From Flavobacteriales bacterium (GTDB lineage: Bacteria > Bacteroidota > Bacteroidia > Flavobacteriales_E > Vicingaceae): a stretch of DNA of 64,000 bases. Numbering within the stretch: the stretch's first letter is position 1; every line of letters begins with the position of its first letter. The stretch lies in assembly GCA_026196775.1 (NCBI GenBank), contig JAPHUD010000019.1, positions 1-64,000 of the forward strand. The letters run 5' to 3'. The notes below the pieces were generated by a model. It saw only the letters and a list, made by a program, of their open reading frames with translations, was not told where the DNA came from and made no database searches. This document shows, piece after piece, positions 53,596-62,914 of this stretch. A program made the translations under genes and the position numbers.

Positions 53596-55764
53596 TTATA
53601 AATTTTCTAAAATAAAGTTAGTCATTAATGTATATAAATGTAATCGTGTATTGCCCCCAAAAATACCATGATTTTTGTTAGGATAAGCCATTTGTGTAAA
53701 TTGTTTGTTGGCATTTACTAAAGAAATAGTCATTTCAGTAGTATTTTGGTAATGCACATTATCATCTGCTATCCCGTGAACTAACAAATAGTTACCTTTT
53801 AATTTCTCAACATAGTTAATTGGTGAATTATCATCATAACCATCTTCATTTTCCTGTGGTGTTTGCATGTATCTTTCTGTATAAATACTATCGTAAAAAC
53901 GCCAATTAGTAACAGGTGCTACTGCTATAGCCGTTTTAAAAATATCTGCTCCTTTGGTAATACATAAAGATGACATATAACCTCCGTAACTCCATCCAAA
54001 AATTCCTATTCTACTTCCATCAACATAAGGTAGTGTAGCTAAATATTTTGCCGCAGCCATTTGATCTTCTAATTCATATTTCCCCAGTTGCTTATAGGTA
54101 ATTTTTTTAAAGTCTGCTCCTCTGGCTCCTGTTCCTCTGTTATCTACAGAAATCACAACATATCCTTTGTTGGCTAACATTTGAAACCAAAAATAGTTGG
54201 AACTACCCCAACTATTTTCTACTGTTTGAGAACCTGGTCCTCCATACACAAACATTAATACAGGATACTTTATAGTTTCATCAAAATCGGTTGGTTTAAT
54301 TGACCATGCATTTAGTTTTTGGTCGTTTACATTAATGGTAAAAAATTCTTTTTTAGCCAATTTAGTGGCTTTCATTCTTTCTTTTAAGTCGACATTATCC
54401 TGAAGAACAATTTTTACTTTACCATTTCTATCATTAACTGTAATATAATAAGGTGTATTTGCATCCGAATGCTTATTTATAAAATAATCAAATGTTGCAC
54501 TGAAATCAGCTTCATTCTCACCACTTTTTTCGGTTAACTGCTTTTTGCTACTTCCATTTAATTTAACACTATAAATATGTCTTTCTAATGGAGATTTTTC
54601 TGCCGACTGATAATATACCAATCCTTTTTTCTCATCAACACCATAATAATCGGTAACATCCCAATTTCCTTTGGTAAGTTGAGCAATTAAATCTCCATTA
54701 ATATCATATAAATACAAATGATTAAAACCATCTTTTTCGCTAGTAATAATGAATTGATTTTTAGTAGTTAAAAATTCTGTTGTTGGGACTTCAACATACT
54801 TTTCATTTTTTTCATTAAAAATTACTTTTCCTTTACCAGAAAAAGCATCTGTAAGTTGTATATTTAAATCATTTTGATGACGATTAAAAGTTTGAATTGC
54901 CAATTGCTTAGAATCGTTTGTCCAGTTAATTCTAGAAATGTATTCATAAGCATTTTCAATACTCATATCCACAATACTATTATCTTCTAAATGATAAATA
55001 TGAATGCTTACTTTTGAATTTTCCTCCCCAGCTTTTGGATATTTAAAACGAACTTCTTCAGGATATAAATCATTATACATTTTCATGTTCCACTCTTTTA
55101 CATTGGTTTCGTCAAAACGAAAAAAAGCAATTTTATTTCCGTCTGGCGACCATTCAAAAGCTCTTACTAACTCCAATTCTTCTTCATAAACCCAATCGGA
55201 AGCTCCATTAATAATTTCATTTTTCTTACCATCAAAAGTAATTTGAGTTTCTTGCCCGTTAGATAAGTCTGTATAGTATAAATTATTATTTTTAACGTAG
55301 GCAATTTTGCTTGCTTGAGGAGAAAAAGCAGCATGCATTACTTTTTCTTTAGTATTTAAAGGAGTAAGCTTTTTAGTAGCCACATCATATATATAGTTAT
55401 ATGCTTTTGATGAGTATCTATAAATAGCTTCCACTTCGGTTGCTATTAAAATCTTTTTTTCATCTGCACTAAATTCATAATCTTCTAATGCAATTTTATT
55501 TCCATCAAAAACCAAATCGGCTGCATTTACCAGTACAGAAGTCTTATCCACATCTACATACGATTGTTTTACTAAATTTACTCCCTCATCACCTCTTTCT
55601 TGAGTTGTAAAATTTACGCCATTATTCATAGAACGAATACCATAAACTGACTGAGCATAAAATTTATAATTTTTCCAAATATCTTCTAAGGTAATATCTT
55701 GTTTTGTTTGTGCACCAACCGTAGTTGCTACCAATAATAACAACACTAATTTAAATAATTTCAT
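53596..55764 (-). CDS. Dipeptidyl peptidase IV (S9 family)
   Basis: A 722-residue exported serine peptidase with a signal peptide (about 1-18, VGAQ). The N-terminal part is an eight-bladed beta-propeller containing the substrate-binding ELELVRAFEWSPDGNKIAFF (20 residues, Glu pair at its start). The C-terminal alpha/beta hydrolase has GWSYGGYM with Ser592, GIADDNVHYQN with the Asp, and NKNHGIFG with His699. It removes X-Pro or X-Ala dipeptides from peptide N-termini in the periplasm. The dipeptide carrier gene lies 24 nt downstream, a sensible functional pair. Confidence 0.95.
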   Translation of the reverse strand: MKLFKLVLLLLVATTVGAQTKQDITLEDIWKNYKFYAQSVYGIRSMNNGVNFTTQERGDEGVNLVKQSYVDVDKTSVLVNAADLVFDGNKIALEDYEFSADEKKILIATEVEAIYRYSSKAYNYIYDVATKKLTPLNTKEKVMHAAFSPQASKIAYVKNNNLYYTDLSNGQETQITFDGKKNEIINGASDWVYEEELELVRAFEWSPDGNKIAFFRFDETNVKEWNMKMYNDLYPEEVRFKYPKAGEENSKVSIHIYHLEDNSIVDMSIENAYEYISRINWTNDSKQLAIQTFNRHQNDLNIQLTDAFSGKGKVIFNEKNEKYVEVPTTEFLTTKNQFIITSEKDGFNHLYLYDINGDLIAQLTKGNWDVTDYYGVDEKKGLVYYQSAEKSPLERHIYSVKLNGSSKKQLTEKSGENEADFSATFDYFINKHSDANTPYYITVNDRNGKVKIVLQDNVDLKERMKATKLAKKEFFTINVNDQKLNAWSIKPTDFDETIKYPVLMFVYGGPGSQTVENSWGSSNYFWFQMLANKGYVVISVDNRGTGARGADFKKITYKQLGKYELEDQMAAAKYLATLPYVDGSRIGIFGWSYGGYMSSLCITKGADIFKTAIAVAPVTNWRFYDSIYTERYMQTPQENEDGYDDNSPINYVEKLKGNYLLVHGIADDNVHYQNTTEMTISLVNANKQFTQMAYPNKNHGIFGGNTRLHLYTLMTNFILENL

Positions 55765-55973
55765 TTTATTTAGTTAATTTTTAAGCCCACGAATTTAAAG
55801 AAATTGTTGGACAAAAATGATCTTAAGCAGAATATATGTTGTTTCTACATCCTATAGATTTATTATTTTAAATTAACAAACTATTTGAACGCGTAAGAAA
55901 TTAAAAACATTAGCTTTTAAAATCTGTATTTGATTAGCAATTTTGAGTCATTATTCACCAAAACTTATGAATT

Positions 55974-57680
55974 ATGAAGACAATCGCTACTATTAAAAAA
56001 AGACAACCAACTAATCTTTTAAAAAAAATGGGCAAACAAATAGCACTAATATTGCTTTTTAGTTTTACTTCACTAGCAACGTATGCGCAATGTACCGCAG
56101 CGTTTACCTCAACCGATAATGGAAATGGGAATTACACATTTACTAGCACCTCTACGGGAACAAGTACTGCAGCAAATTATGATTGGATTTTAATGGGTAA
56201 TTCTAGTGCTTATTTAGGAAACACTTCAACCGTTTCATACACATTTACTAATGGTACTTATAGTATTAAATTAATAATTAATGATTCTAATTGCACGGAC
56301 TCAATAACACAAACCATTAATGTAACTTCAGGTCAGAATTGCAATATAAATGCTGGTTTTACCTATACTTACGGAAGCACAATAAATGGCTCTGTAAACT
56401 TTCAATCTACAACTACTGGAATAGTTTTCTCAGAATTTTGGAATTACGGAGATTTTTCATCAGGGTATAATCCTAACCACAATTACTGGAACAACGGTAC
56501 ATATATAGTAACATTAATAGCAAGTGATTCAACTCAAACCTGTTTTGACACCACACAACAAACAATAACTATTTCAAACATTGCTAGTACATGTAATCCA
56601 AATCTAAATTTTTCTTATGTAGACAATGGAAATGGAAATTTCTCTTTTACAAATACTTCTTCTGGATATAATCCAGTAACAATTTTTGAATGGAATTTTG
56701 GTAACGGAAACACGTCTTGGAGCGCTAACCCATCACATACTTATACTACTAATGGAACCTACAATGTTAGTTTAATACTTTTTGATTCTTTAATGCCCTG
56801 TTATGACACGTTAACACAACAAATTACTGTAACAGGAGCTAACCCTCCATGTACTGCTGTTGCTAATTTCACTTATACTGATAATGGAAACGGAAACTTT
56901 TCTTTCACATCCACTTCAACCGGTGGCTTAAACCATTACTGGCAATTTGGAGATGGAAATAATGCTATATATGTGAACAATCCAAACCATACTTTTGCTG
57001 CTAATGGAACATACAATGTGGTTTTACATATTTTTGACTCATTATACTCTTGTTATAAATGGAAGAGCTACTCGGTAATCGTTAATGGTGTGAATGGAAC
57101 TTCAATATGCAATGCAGGTTATACTATGTATTTAGATTCTATAACTAACAACATTATAGTTACCAATAGCTCAACAGGTGTTAATTTATCTTATTTCTGG
57201 GATTTTGGTGATGGTAATACTTCAACACAAGCTTATCCATCATACACTTACTCTACTCCTGGTCCTTTTTTATTATGTTTAACAGTATCAGATAGTATTA
57301 ACAGTTGTACAAGTACTTATTGTGATTCAATAGGATCTAACGGAGTAGTATTAAGACAAACAGGATTTACCATAAATGTTCAACCTGCAAATGTAGTAGG
57401 TATAGAAGAACACAAAGATGAAATTAGTGAGCTAACAATTTATCCAAATCCTTTTAAAGAAACAATATTCATCGATATTAACATAAGTGATGAAACCAAC
57501 GTAGAAGTTTTTGTTACTGATTTAGTTGGAAATACTGTTGGTATTATTAGCAACAAGTTTATGAGTACTGGTTCTCACAAACTTCAGTGGAATCCTGAAA
57601 ACTTATCTAATGGAATTTACTTGCTAAATGTAAAAACAAATAATGCTTTAAACGTTAAAAAATTAATCCTTAACAAATAG
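55974..57680 (+). CDS. Secreted PKD-repeat protein with T9SS type A sorting domain
   Basis: A 568-residue surface protein. ATG 55974 gives a 21-residue basic leader before the signal peptide; ATG 56028 (MGKQIALILLFSF) is an equally good start. Five PKD-like repeats follow, each with a Cys-rich lead, then NGNGNFSFT and WNFGNGNTS / WQFGDGNN / WDFGDGNTS. The C-terminus is a type A sorting domain, LTIYPNPFKETIFIDINI to KKLILNK, used for export by the type IX system and attachment to the surface. Function may be adhesion or scaffold. No enzyme domain is visible. Alone on the plus strand. Confidence 0.9.
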   Translation: MKTIATIKKRQPTNLLKKMGKQIALILLFSFTSLATYAQCTAAFTSTDNGNGNYTFTSTSTGTSTAANYDWILMGNSSAYLGNTSTVSYTFTNGTYSIKLIINDSNCTDSITQTINVTSGQNCNINAGFTYTYGSTINGSVNFQSTTTGIVFSEFWNYGDFSSGYNPNHNYWNNGTYIVTLIASDSTQTCFDTTQQTITISNIASTCNPNLNFSYVDNGNGNFSFTNTSSGYNPVTIFEWNFGNGNTSWSANPSHTYTTNGTYNVSLILFDSLMPCYDTLTQQITVTGANPPCTAVANFTYTDNGNGNFSFTSTSTGGLNHYWQFGDGNNAIYVNNPNHTFAANGTYNVVLHIFDSLYSCYKWKSYSVIVNGVNGTSICNAGYTMYLDSITNNIIVTNSSTGVNLSYFWDFGDGNTSTQAYPSYTYSTPGPFLLCLTVSDSINSCTSTYCDSIGSNGVVLRQTGFTINVQPANVVGIEEHKDEISELTIYPNPFKETIFIDINISDETNVEVFVTDLVGNTVGIISNKFMSTGSHKLQWNPENLSNGIYLLNVKTNNALNVKKLILNK

Positions 57681-57705
57681 TTCATTAATGAGTTTTTCTT
57701 AATAG

Positions 57706-57741
57706 AAAAGAGGAATGGTATTTATATCACTCCTCTTTTTT
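57706..57741. terminator. Bidirectional terminator at convergent gene ends
   Basis: AAAAGAGGA (57706-57714) and TCCTCTTTT (57731-57739) form a stem that can extend by two more pairs past an A-C mismatch, with a T-run on the plus strand. It serves the PKD protein gene and overlaps the last codons of the opposite gene. Confidence 0.8.
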
Positions 57742-59173
57742 GTTTACTTATTAACCAATGGTTATAATTAATTATATCGGCATCGTCCTCACTATTAGTT
57801 TTATATTTCTCAAGAAAAGATCTAATAGCCTCTTTTAATTCTTTGCTACTAAACAATTGCATTTTTTCAAGTAGATTAACAAAATCTATATCTCTATTAA
57901 TATCTACCTGCTTCAAAGTAAAAAAATCTTTCTTCAAGTTTTTTAGCTGATAGTCAAATAAATCAATATCGTTTAATTCATGAATAATCATTAACTCCAC
58001 AATACAAATTTTAAACTGTAAAACAATATCCAAATTCTTAAAATTGTCTTGTTGTTTTAATTTGACAAGGCTTGATTTTGCCTGATTGAATTTTCCTAAA
58101 TCAAAATACAAAACAGCCAAGTTTAGATAAATAAACAAGCTGTATATTGGTAGAACTTGTATTTCTTTTTTCGACTTTGCTTCATTTAAAATATCAATTG
58201 CCTTTTGTTTATCTGTTACCTGATAATTAATTACCAAAGAATTATAATAATAGAATAAATATTTTTCATATAAGTATTTATCAAACTCTAGCATTGCATC
58301 ATGCAACTTTTCAGTATATAACAACGATTCTTCAATTTTATCATTCTTAAACAAAGAATTTACAATATAAGTCAACATTTGAAGCTTAGTTTCGTGGTTT
58401 GATTTGGTAAACAACTTGTTTTTAGAAAACTGAAGGTAGGTTTTTTTTAAGTAAGCTTCTAAAGTAATAAAATCGTGTTCTTGTAATAAAATTCTACTAA
58501 TTGAATGGTAAACTTTAAATTGTAACTGTTTACTCTGCTTTATTTTTTTATCCTCAATAAGTGAATAAAAATCCTCTTGAAGCAGTTTGTTTGATTCTCC
58601 TCTATTATAGTTTTGTGTTGTTTTTATTTTATAAGTTAAAGACGCTAAAATATTATCTACTTCTTGGATTACATTAAGTAATGCTCTATTTTCTTTGCGT
58701 TTATCAATAAATGGAGACGGGTTAAATCTCACTGTTTCAATAGAAAGAATTATTAAATCATTATAGATTAGATCCAATAAATCAAAAAATTCATTTTTTA
58801 TGGCTTTTTTTTCCGCTTGAAGCAGATAGTCAAATGTAAGCTGGAAGTTTGACTTTTCATTAAACAGCTTTGAAAGCATAATATAATTTAGTGTGGCAAA
58901 GTAATCGTTAGAGTTATAATGTAAAAACAGCAAACTCTTATTGATATCTTGCAACAACCTGTTTTTTAATCGGTAAAATGCATTTCTATCGTTCGGATAA
59001 AACTTTTTAAGAAAAACATCCTCATTTACTGAACTACTTGAATATTTTCTCGCATAATCAAACAATGCCACATCTTTTCTTTCAGCTGAATCATTGGTTC
59101 TTTTTAACAAAATTTTAAAGTTTCTACATTCTTCCTTTGATAACGTTTCTATAAGTTTATATACTTGATTCAT
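57722..59173 (-). CDS. Helical-repeat protein of unknown function
   Basis: A 483-residue protein without signal peptide or membrane segment. It is helical throughout with repeated patterns such as YYNSLVINYQVTDKQKAIDI and YLNLAVLYFDLGKFNQAKSS, which look like weak TPR or similar alpha-solenoid units. The N-terminus (YKLIETLSKEECRNFKIL) is a small helical domain. Proteins of this type, about 480 residues, are recurring unknowns in Flavobacteriia as I remember them. It lies between two genes for T9SS-exported proteins but points the other way, so a link is only a guess. Confidence 0.7.
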   Translation of the reverse strand: MNQVYKLIETLSKEECRNFKILLKRTNDSAERKDVALFDYARKYSSSSVNEDVFLKKFYPNDRNAFYRLKNRLLQDINKSLLFLHYNSNDYFATLNYIMLSKLFNEKSNFQLTFDYLLQAEKKAIKNEFFDLLDLIYNDLIILSIETVRFNPSPFIDKRKENRALLNVIQEVDNILASLTYKIKTTQNYNRGESNKLLQEDFYSLIEDKKIKQSKQLQFKVYHSISRILLQEHDFITLEAYLKKTYLQFSKNKLFTKSNHETKLQMLTYIVNSLFKNDKIEESLLYTEKLHDAMLEFDKYLYEKYLFYYYNSLVINYQVTDKQKAIDILNEAKSKKEIQVLPIYSLFIYLNLAVLYFDLGKFNQAKSSLVKLKQQDNFKNLDIVLQFKICIVELMIIHELNDIDLFDYQLKNLKKDFFTLKQVDINRDIDFVNLLEKMQLFSSKELKEAIRSFLEKYKTNSEDDADIINYNHWLISKQKRGVI

Positions 59174-59257
59174 TTTTTTTTAAACGAGTAAGATTTTAGT
59201 AAAATTAATTATAAAAATCTATTTAACTTATTTAATTTAGCACAAATAAAGAATACG

Positions 59258-59929
59258 ATGAAAAAATTTCTTCTAATATCAATCACAACACTTTTGCTTC
59301 CATTAATAGGAAAGTCGCAATTGGCGGTTGATTCATTAACTACAAACGCAAACATAACACAAGATACTGTAAACGTAGAAGACGCTATAAGTTTTGATGT
59401 TGTATTTTCCTATAATGACAGCACTCCTTATTCAGGAAACATCTATCTAGTTGCTGGAGTAGATAGCTCTGCCGGACTAACATCAATTGACACTTTAGGA
59501 GTTAGAACAGTTTCTAATTTAGTTAATGACACCATAATTATCCCTTTTATTGACACCGCTAATCAACAAAACGGATACAGAATTGGAGGTAACATTGTAG
59601 TTGTTTGGCCAGTTGCTAGTGGACTAACCACACTAGACACTTTTGAAACGACTTTTTATGTTATAGAACCAACGGGAATAAACAATAAAGAGTTTATAAA
59701 CGACTTTACCATTTATCCGAATCCTGTTAAAAATACACTTTTTATTCAAAATAAAACAAACTCTCATCAGATTAAACAAGTAAGAATATACAACGGTGTA
59801 GGAAAAGAATTAATTAAGACAAAATTTTCAACTGAAATTAATGTATCTATCCTTCCGAAAGGGATTTATTTCCTCGAACTAGAGTTAGAAAAAGATACCA
59901 TATTACAATACAAAATCATTAAGTTTTAA
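59258..59929 (+). CDS. Small secreted protein with T9SS type A sorting domain
   Basis: A 223-residue protein. A signal peptide (about 1-20) leads to a single domain of about 125 residues rich in Thr, Ser, Val and Asp, of beta-sandwich type, and then the sorting domain FTIYPNPVKNTLFIQN ... GIYFLELELE with C-terminal KIIKF. The sorting domain is clear; the cargo domain is not recognised. It is divergent from the helical-repeat gene. Confidence 0.85.
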   Translation: MKKFLLISITTLLLPLIGKSQLAVDSLTTNANITQDTVNVEDAISFDVVFSYNDSTPYSGNIYLVAGVDSSAGLTSIDTLGVRTVSNLVNDTIIIPFIDTANQQNGYRIGGNIVVVWPVASGLTTLDTFETTFYVIEPTGINNKEFINDFTIYPNPVKNTLFIQNKTNSHQIKQVRIYNGVGKELIKTKFSTEINVSILPKGIYFLELELEKDTILQYKIIKF

Positions 59930-60069
59930 TAATCCACTCCAATATCAAAGCAACTAATTAATAATAATTTAATATCGCTTAACAATAGCTTAATACAATA
60001 AAGTTTAGAATAAATTACTTTTACAAGTAATCTTTATATTATATAACATATAAACTAAGCTTGTATCCT

Positions 60070-60273
60070 ATGAAAAAAATCACTTTTTTAACAACCATTT
60101 TTCTATCTACTTTTATTTTTACTTCTTGTGGAAATGATAACTGTAGAGAATGTACAAACTGCAAAACAAAAGCCAATACAACACTTTGCGAAGATGACTT
60201 TGAGAAAAAATCAAACTTTGATGATGAAGTTGATGTTATGATTTCTGACGGATGTACTTGTGTTGATAAATAA
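60070..60273 (+). CDS. Small cysteine-rich lipoprotein
   Basis: A 67-residue lipoprotein; ATG 60070 is used rather than a TTG 9 nt upstream. The signal peptide ends in FTSC with Cys20 as the lipidated residue. The mature part of only 48 residues has six further cysteines (25, 28, 31, 40, 62 and 64) in CRECTNC and CTC patterns and many acidic residues. It may bind a metal or be held by disulfides. Function unknown. Confidence 0.7.
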   Translation: MKKITFLTTIFLSTFIFTSCGNDNCRECTNCKTKANTTLCEDDFEKKSNFDDEVDVMISDGCTCVDK

Positions 60274-60310
60274 TCTATTCAACATTTTATTGAGTTCTAC
60301 CTCATGTTTT

Positions 60311-61231
60311 TTAGAAATTTTTCCCCTGCCAAAAATTATTTTCTAATAGGTATTTTTCAATTTTAGATGTTATTTCAAAGTTTTTGATACCATTCCATTT
60401 AGGGGCAACCAACAAATGTGCAGGAGACTCACTGGTAAATCGTTCTATAGTGATGTCCGGACGTAATTTACTCACAAATTTGCCCATAAATTGGATGTAT
60501 TCATTTAGTGAGAATAGTTGAAAAAACTCAGGATTTGTTTCATATTGTCTCGCCATCATGGTATGTTTTACAATTTGTAACTGATGAATTTTTAAGGTGT
60601 TGATGGGTAATTTTGAGAGTTCATTAGCGTGATGGAGCATTTCTTCTCTAGTTTCGCCCGGAAGTCCTATTATTACATGAGCTCCAAGCTCAATGCCTTT
60701 GTTCTTTGACAACTCGTAAGCAGCAATAGTTTCTTCAAAACTATGACAGCGATTAATAAAATCTAAGGTTTTATTGAGTGTGCTTTCTACACCAAATTCT
60801 AAAGAAATGTAATTGCGTTTTGCTAAATCAGATAGAAATTGAATTAAATCTTCATTAATACAATCGGGACGAGTACCGATAACCAAACCAACAATTTTAG
60901 GGTGATTAAGAGCTTCTAAATATAAGGATTTCACCAATTCAATATCAGCATAAGTATTACTGTATGCCTGAAAATAAGCTAAGTATTCCTGTGTTTTATA
61001 TTTTTTAGCAAAAAAAGCAATCCCATCGTTTAATTGTTGTGTTATACTTTTTTTAGGCTTACAATAATAGGGATTAAATGTGTTGTTGTTACAATAAGTA
61101 CAGCCACCAATTCCTTTAGTACCATCTCTGTTCGGACAAGTAAAACCGGTATCTAACGAAACTTTTTGAACACGTTTACCAAACTTTTGTTTTATGTAAG
61201 TACTGTAACTGTTGTATGGCTTTGTTATCAT
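60311..61231 (-). CDS. Radical SAM protein, YhcC/TIGR01212 type
   Basis: A 306-residue radical SAM protein. The cluster ligands are C32, C44 and C47 in TCPNRDGTKGIGGCTYC, the wide CxnCxxC spacing of the YhcC group and unlike the usual CxxxCxxC. LVIGTRPDCIN, LEFGVEST and GAHVIIGLPGET are also characteristic. The biochemical role of the family is still unknown as far as I know. It lies 6 nt after the hemerythrin/PAS gene and may be part of its transcript. Confidence 0.92.
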   Translation of the reverse strand: MITKPYNSYSTYIKQKFGKRVQKVSLDTGFTCPNRDGTKGIGGCTYCNNNTFNPYYCKPKKSITQQLNDGIAFFAKKYKTQEYLAYFQAYSNTYADIELVKSLYLEALNHPKIVGLVIGTRPDCINEDLIQFLSDLAKRNYISLEFGVESTLNKTLDFINRCHSFEETIAAYELSKNKGIELGAHVIIGLPGETREEMLHHANELSKLPINTLKIHQLQIVKHTMMARQYETNPEFFQLFSLNEYIQFMGKFVSKLRPDITIERFTSESPAHLLVAPKWNGIKNFEITSKIEKYLLENNFWQGKNF

Positions 61232-61237
61232 TATTTC

Positions 61238-62212
61238 TTAATCCCAATCCAACAATCTTTTTTGACCTTCTAATTTTTGAATATCGGTTACATCTTGCGA
61301 CATTTCTATCACTCCACGGTATTTTTTTTCTTTATCCCTTATGGCAAAATAACGAATGTGAATCATTCTGCCTTTAAAATTAATCCAAAACTCAGCTAAA
61401 TCTTTTGTTCCAGCTCTAAATTCTTCAACAATTCTCAAAACCATGTGAACACTTTTAGGTGGATGACAAAATTTTACTTCTCTTCCAATTATCCCTTTAC
61501 TACGTGGGAAAACTCGGTCTTCACCACGGTTATAAAATATTACTTTATCGTTTTCATCTACATAAGTAATATCAACAGGCAAAAAACGTAGTAATAAATT
61601 TACTTGATCGGGAGTCATATAGCCTTCATCGTAATGAAAAGTATCCTCTAATGAAAATGATAATTTACGTTCTTTTTTATCTTGGCTTGGATGAACATAC
61701 ACCTCTTCACGTTCAGGATATGGAGTAGGTTTTTCTTTTAGCATCCAGCCAATTTCTTCATCACCTTCATAAAATTCTTCCCAATCTTCTTTGGTAAGTA
61801 ACTGCATTGCATTTGGGAACAATCGCATATCTTCTACTCCCATTAAACGTTCTATACCATCCAGTAAAAAAGGTAAATTAAGTTTAATTTTTTCGATGTC
61901 TTTTTCTTCGTTTTGTTTATTAATTAATCGAATAATTTCTCTCAAATTATCGTGAAATGACCACATTCCTTGACTTGGACCATCCCAACCATGTTTTTCT
62001 AAATAAGGAAATAGTTGATTCTCTTTTCTTGCGAATCTTTTTTCTATGGTAGATAACTCGTTAAAAATATTAAAGTATTTCTGAAAATCTTCTTCGAGGT
62101 TAGTTGCTTTTAACTCTTTAATTAAGTTTTGTATTAATTCAGCTTCCTCGTAATAAACTTTTACAGGATGACCTGCTGATAACTCATCAACTACTGGTAA
62201 AAATGTATTCAT
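61238..62212 (-). CDS. Hemerythrin-like and PAS domain protein (DUF438-related)
   Basis: A 324-residue protein. Residues 10-160 look like the hemerythrin part of DUF438 proteins: GHPVKVYYEEAELI, RKENQLFPYLEKHGW, SFHDNLREI and VEDMRLFP. Residues 200-324 are a PAS domain (VDITYVDENDKVIFYNRGED, FCHPPKSVHMVLRIVEEFR, IEMSQDVTD). Such proteins may sense oxygen, NO or redox state. The expected His before RKEN is Arg (KRFARKEN), so the metal site may be altered. It lies 6 nt before a radical SAM gene and 58 nt after a true hemerythrin gene. Confidence 0.82.
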   Translation of the reverse strand: MNTFLPVVDELSAGHPVKVYYEEAELIQNLIKELKATNLEEDFQKYFNIFNELSTIEKRFARKENQLFPYLEKHGWDGPSQGMWSFHDNLREIIRLINKQNEEKDIEKIKLNLPFLLDGIERLMGVEDMRLFPNAMQLLTKEDWEEFYEGDEEIGWMLKEKPTPYPEREEVYVHPSQDKKERKLSFSLEDTFHYDEGYMTPDQVNLLLRFLPVDITYVDENDKVIFYNRGEDRVFPRSKGIIGREVKFCHPPKSVHMVLRIVEEFRAGTKDLAEFWINFKGRMIHIRYFAIRDKEKKYRGVIEMSQDVTDIQKLEGQKRLLDWD

Positions 62213-62270
62213 TGTTTTTTATTTTTTAATAGATGAAAAAGGCAATTTCTACACCTCTTTCTATTCACGT

Positions 62271-62801
62271 TCACTTTTCACCCCAATTCCCTATCATTTC
62301 TTCAAATTCTTGTTTTCTTTCTTCTCCCAGTTCCATGTCTATATCTTTAAATTTAAAATAGATAGTTTCTAAGTCTTGCTCATCCATTAAACTTTCAGCT
62401 AAAACAAAAAGTTCATCGTTTTCAGCAGCTATATGATCAAGTAAATCACCAATATATTGTTTTAAAACTTTGTAAGATCGGACATAATCTTCCTCATCAA
62501 CCGCTTCTATAATTTCGGCAGCATATTCTCTAAAATCTTCATGATGAGTATTAAATTCTTCAATGATTTCTTGCAAAACAAAATCTGGATGATTATGAAC
62601 AGCAGGGAATAAAACATCCTCCTCTTTTCTGTGATGATAACCGTCTGCGTATTCCCGGAAAAATTCAATTAATAATTTAACTTTTTCAGCGTATGTTTCA
62701 GGGGTATCTTCCCAAGTGTTTTCCATACTTTTAATGATGTTTTCAGCTTTAACAATAACATCATGCTCGTTATACATTACTGTTAAGGGGTTGTGTTCCA
62801 T
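62271..62801 (-). CDS. Hemerythrin domain protein
   Basis: A 176-residue helical protein. The non-haem diiron ligands are plausible and complete: His in NEHDVIV, His in YHHRKEEDVLFP with the Glu, His in NTHHEDF, and His in LLDHIAAENDELF. These proteins bind oxygen or NO, or protect iron-sulfur enzymes as YtfE/RIC does. It lies 58 nt upstream of the PAS-hemerythrin gene and 113 nt downstream of the molybdenum hydroxylase FAD subunit gene, which holds a presumed oxygen-sensitive cluster. Confidence 0.88.
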   Translation of the reverse strand: MEHNPLTVMYNEHDVIVKAENIIKSMENTWEDTPETYAEKVKLLIEFFREYADGYHHRKEEDVLFPAVHNHPDFVLQEIIEEFNTHHEDFREYAAEIIEAVDEEDYVRSYKVLKQYIGDLLDHIAAENDELFVLAESLMDEQDLETIYFKFKDIDMELGEERKQEFEEMIGNWGEK

Positions 62802-62914
62802 TTTTATTTAGTTTAATTATAAATAACGAAACAAACTTAAAGGTAGAAAATTAGAAAAAATATGATATTGATTAGCTTTCATTAAGCTTATTGATATATA
62901 ATAAACTATACAAT

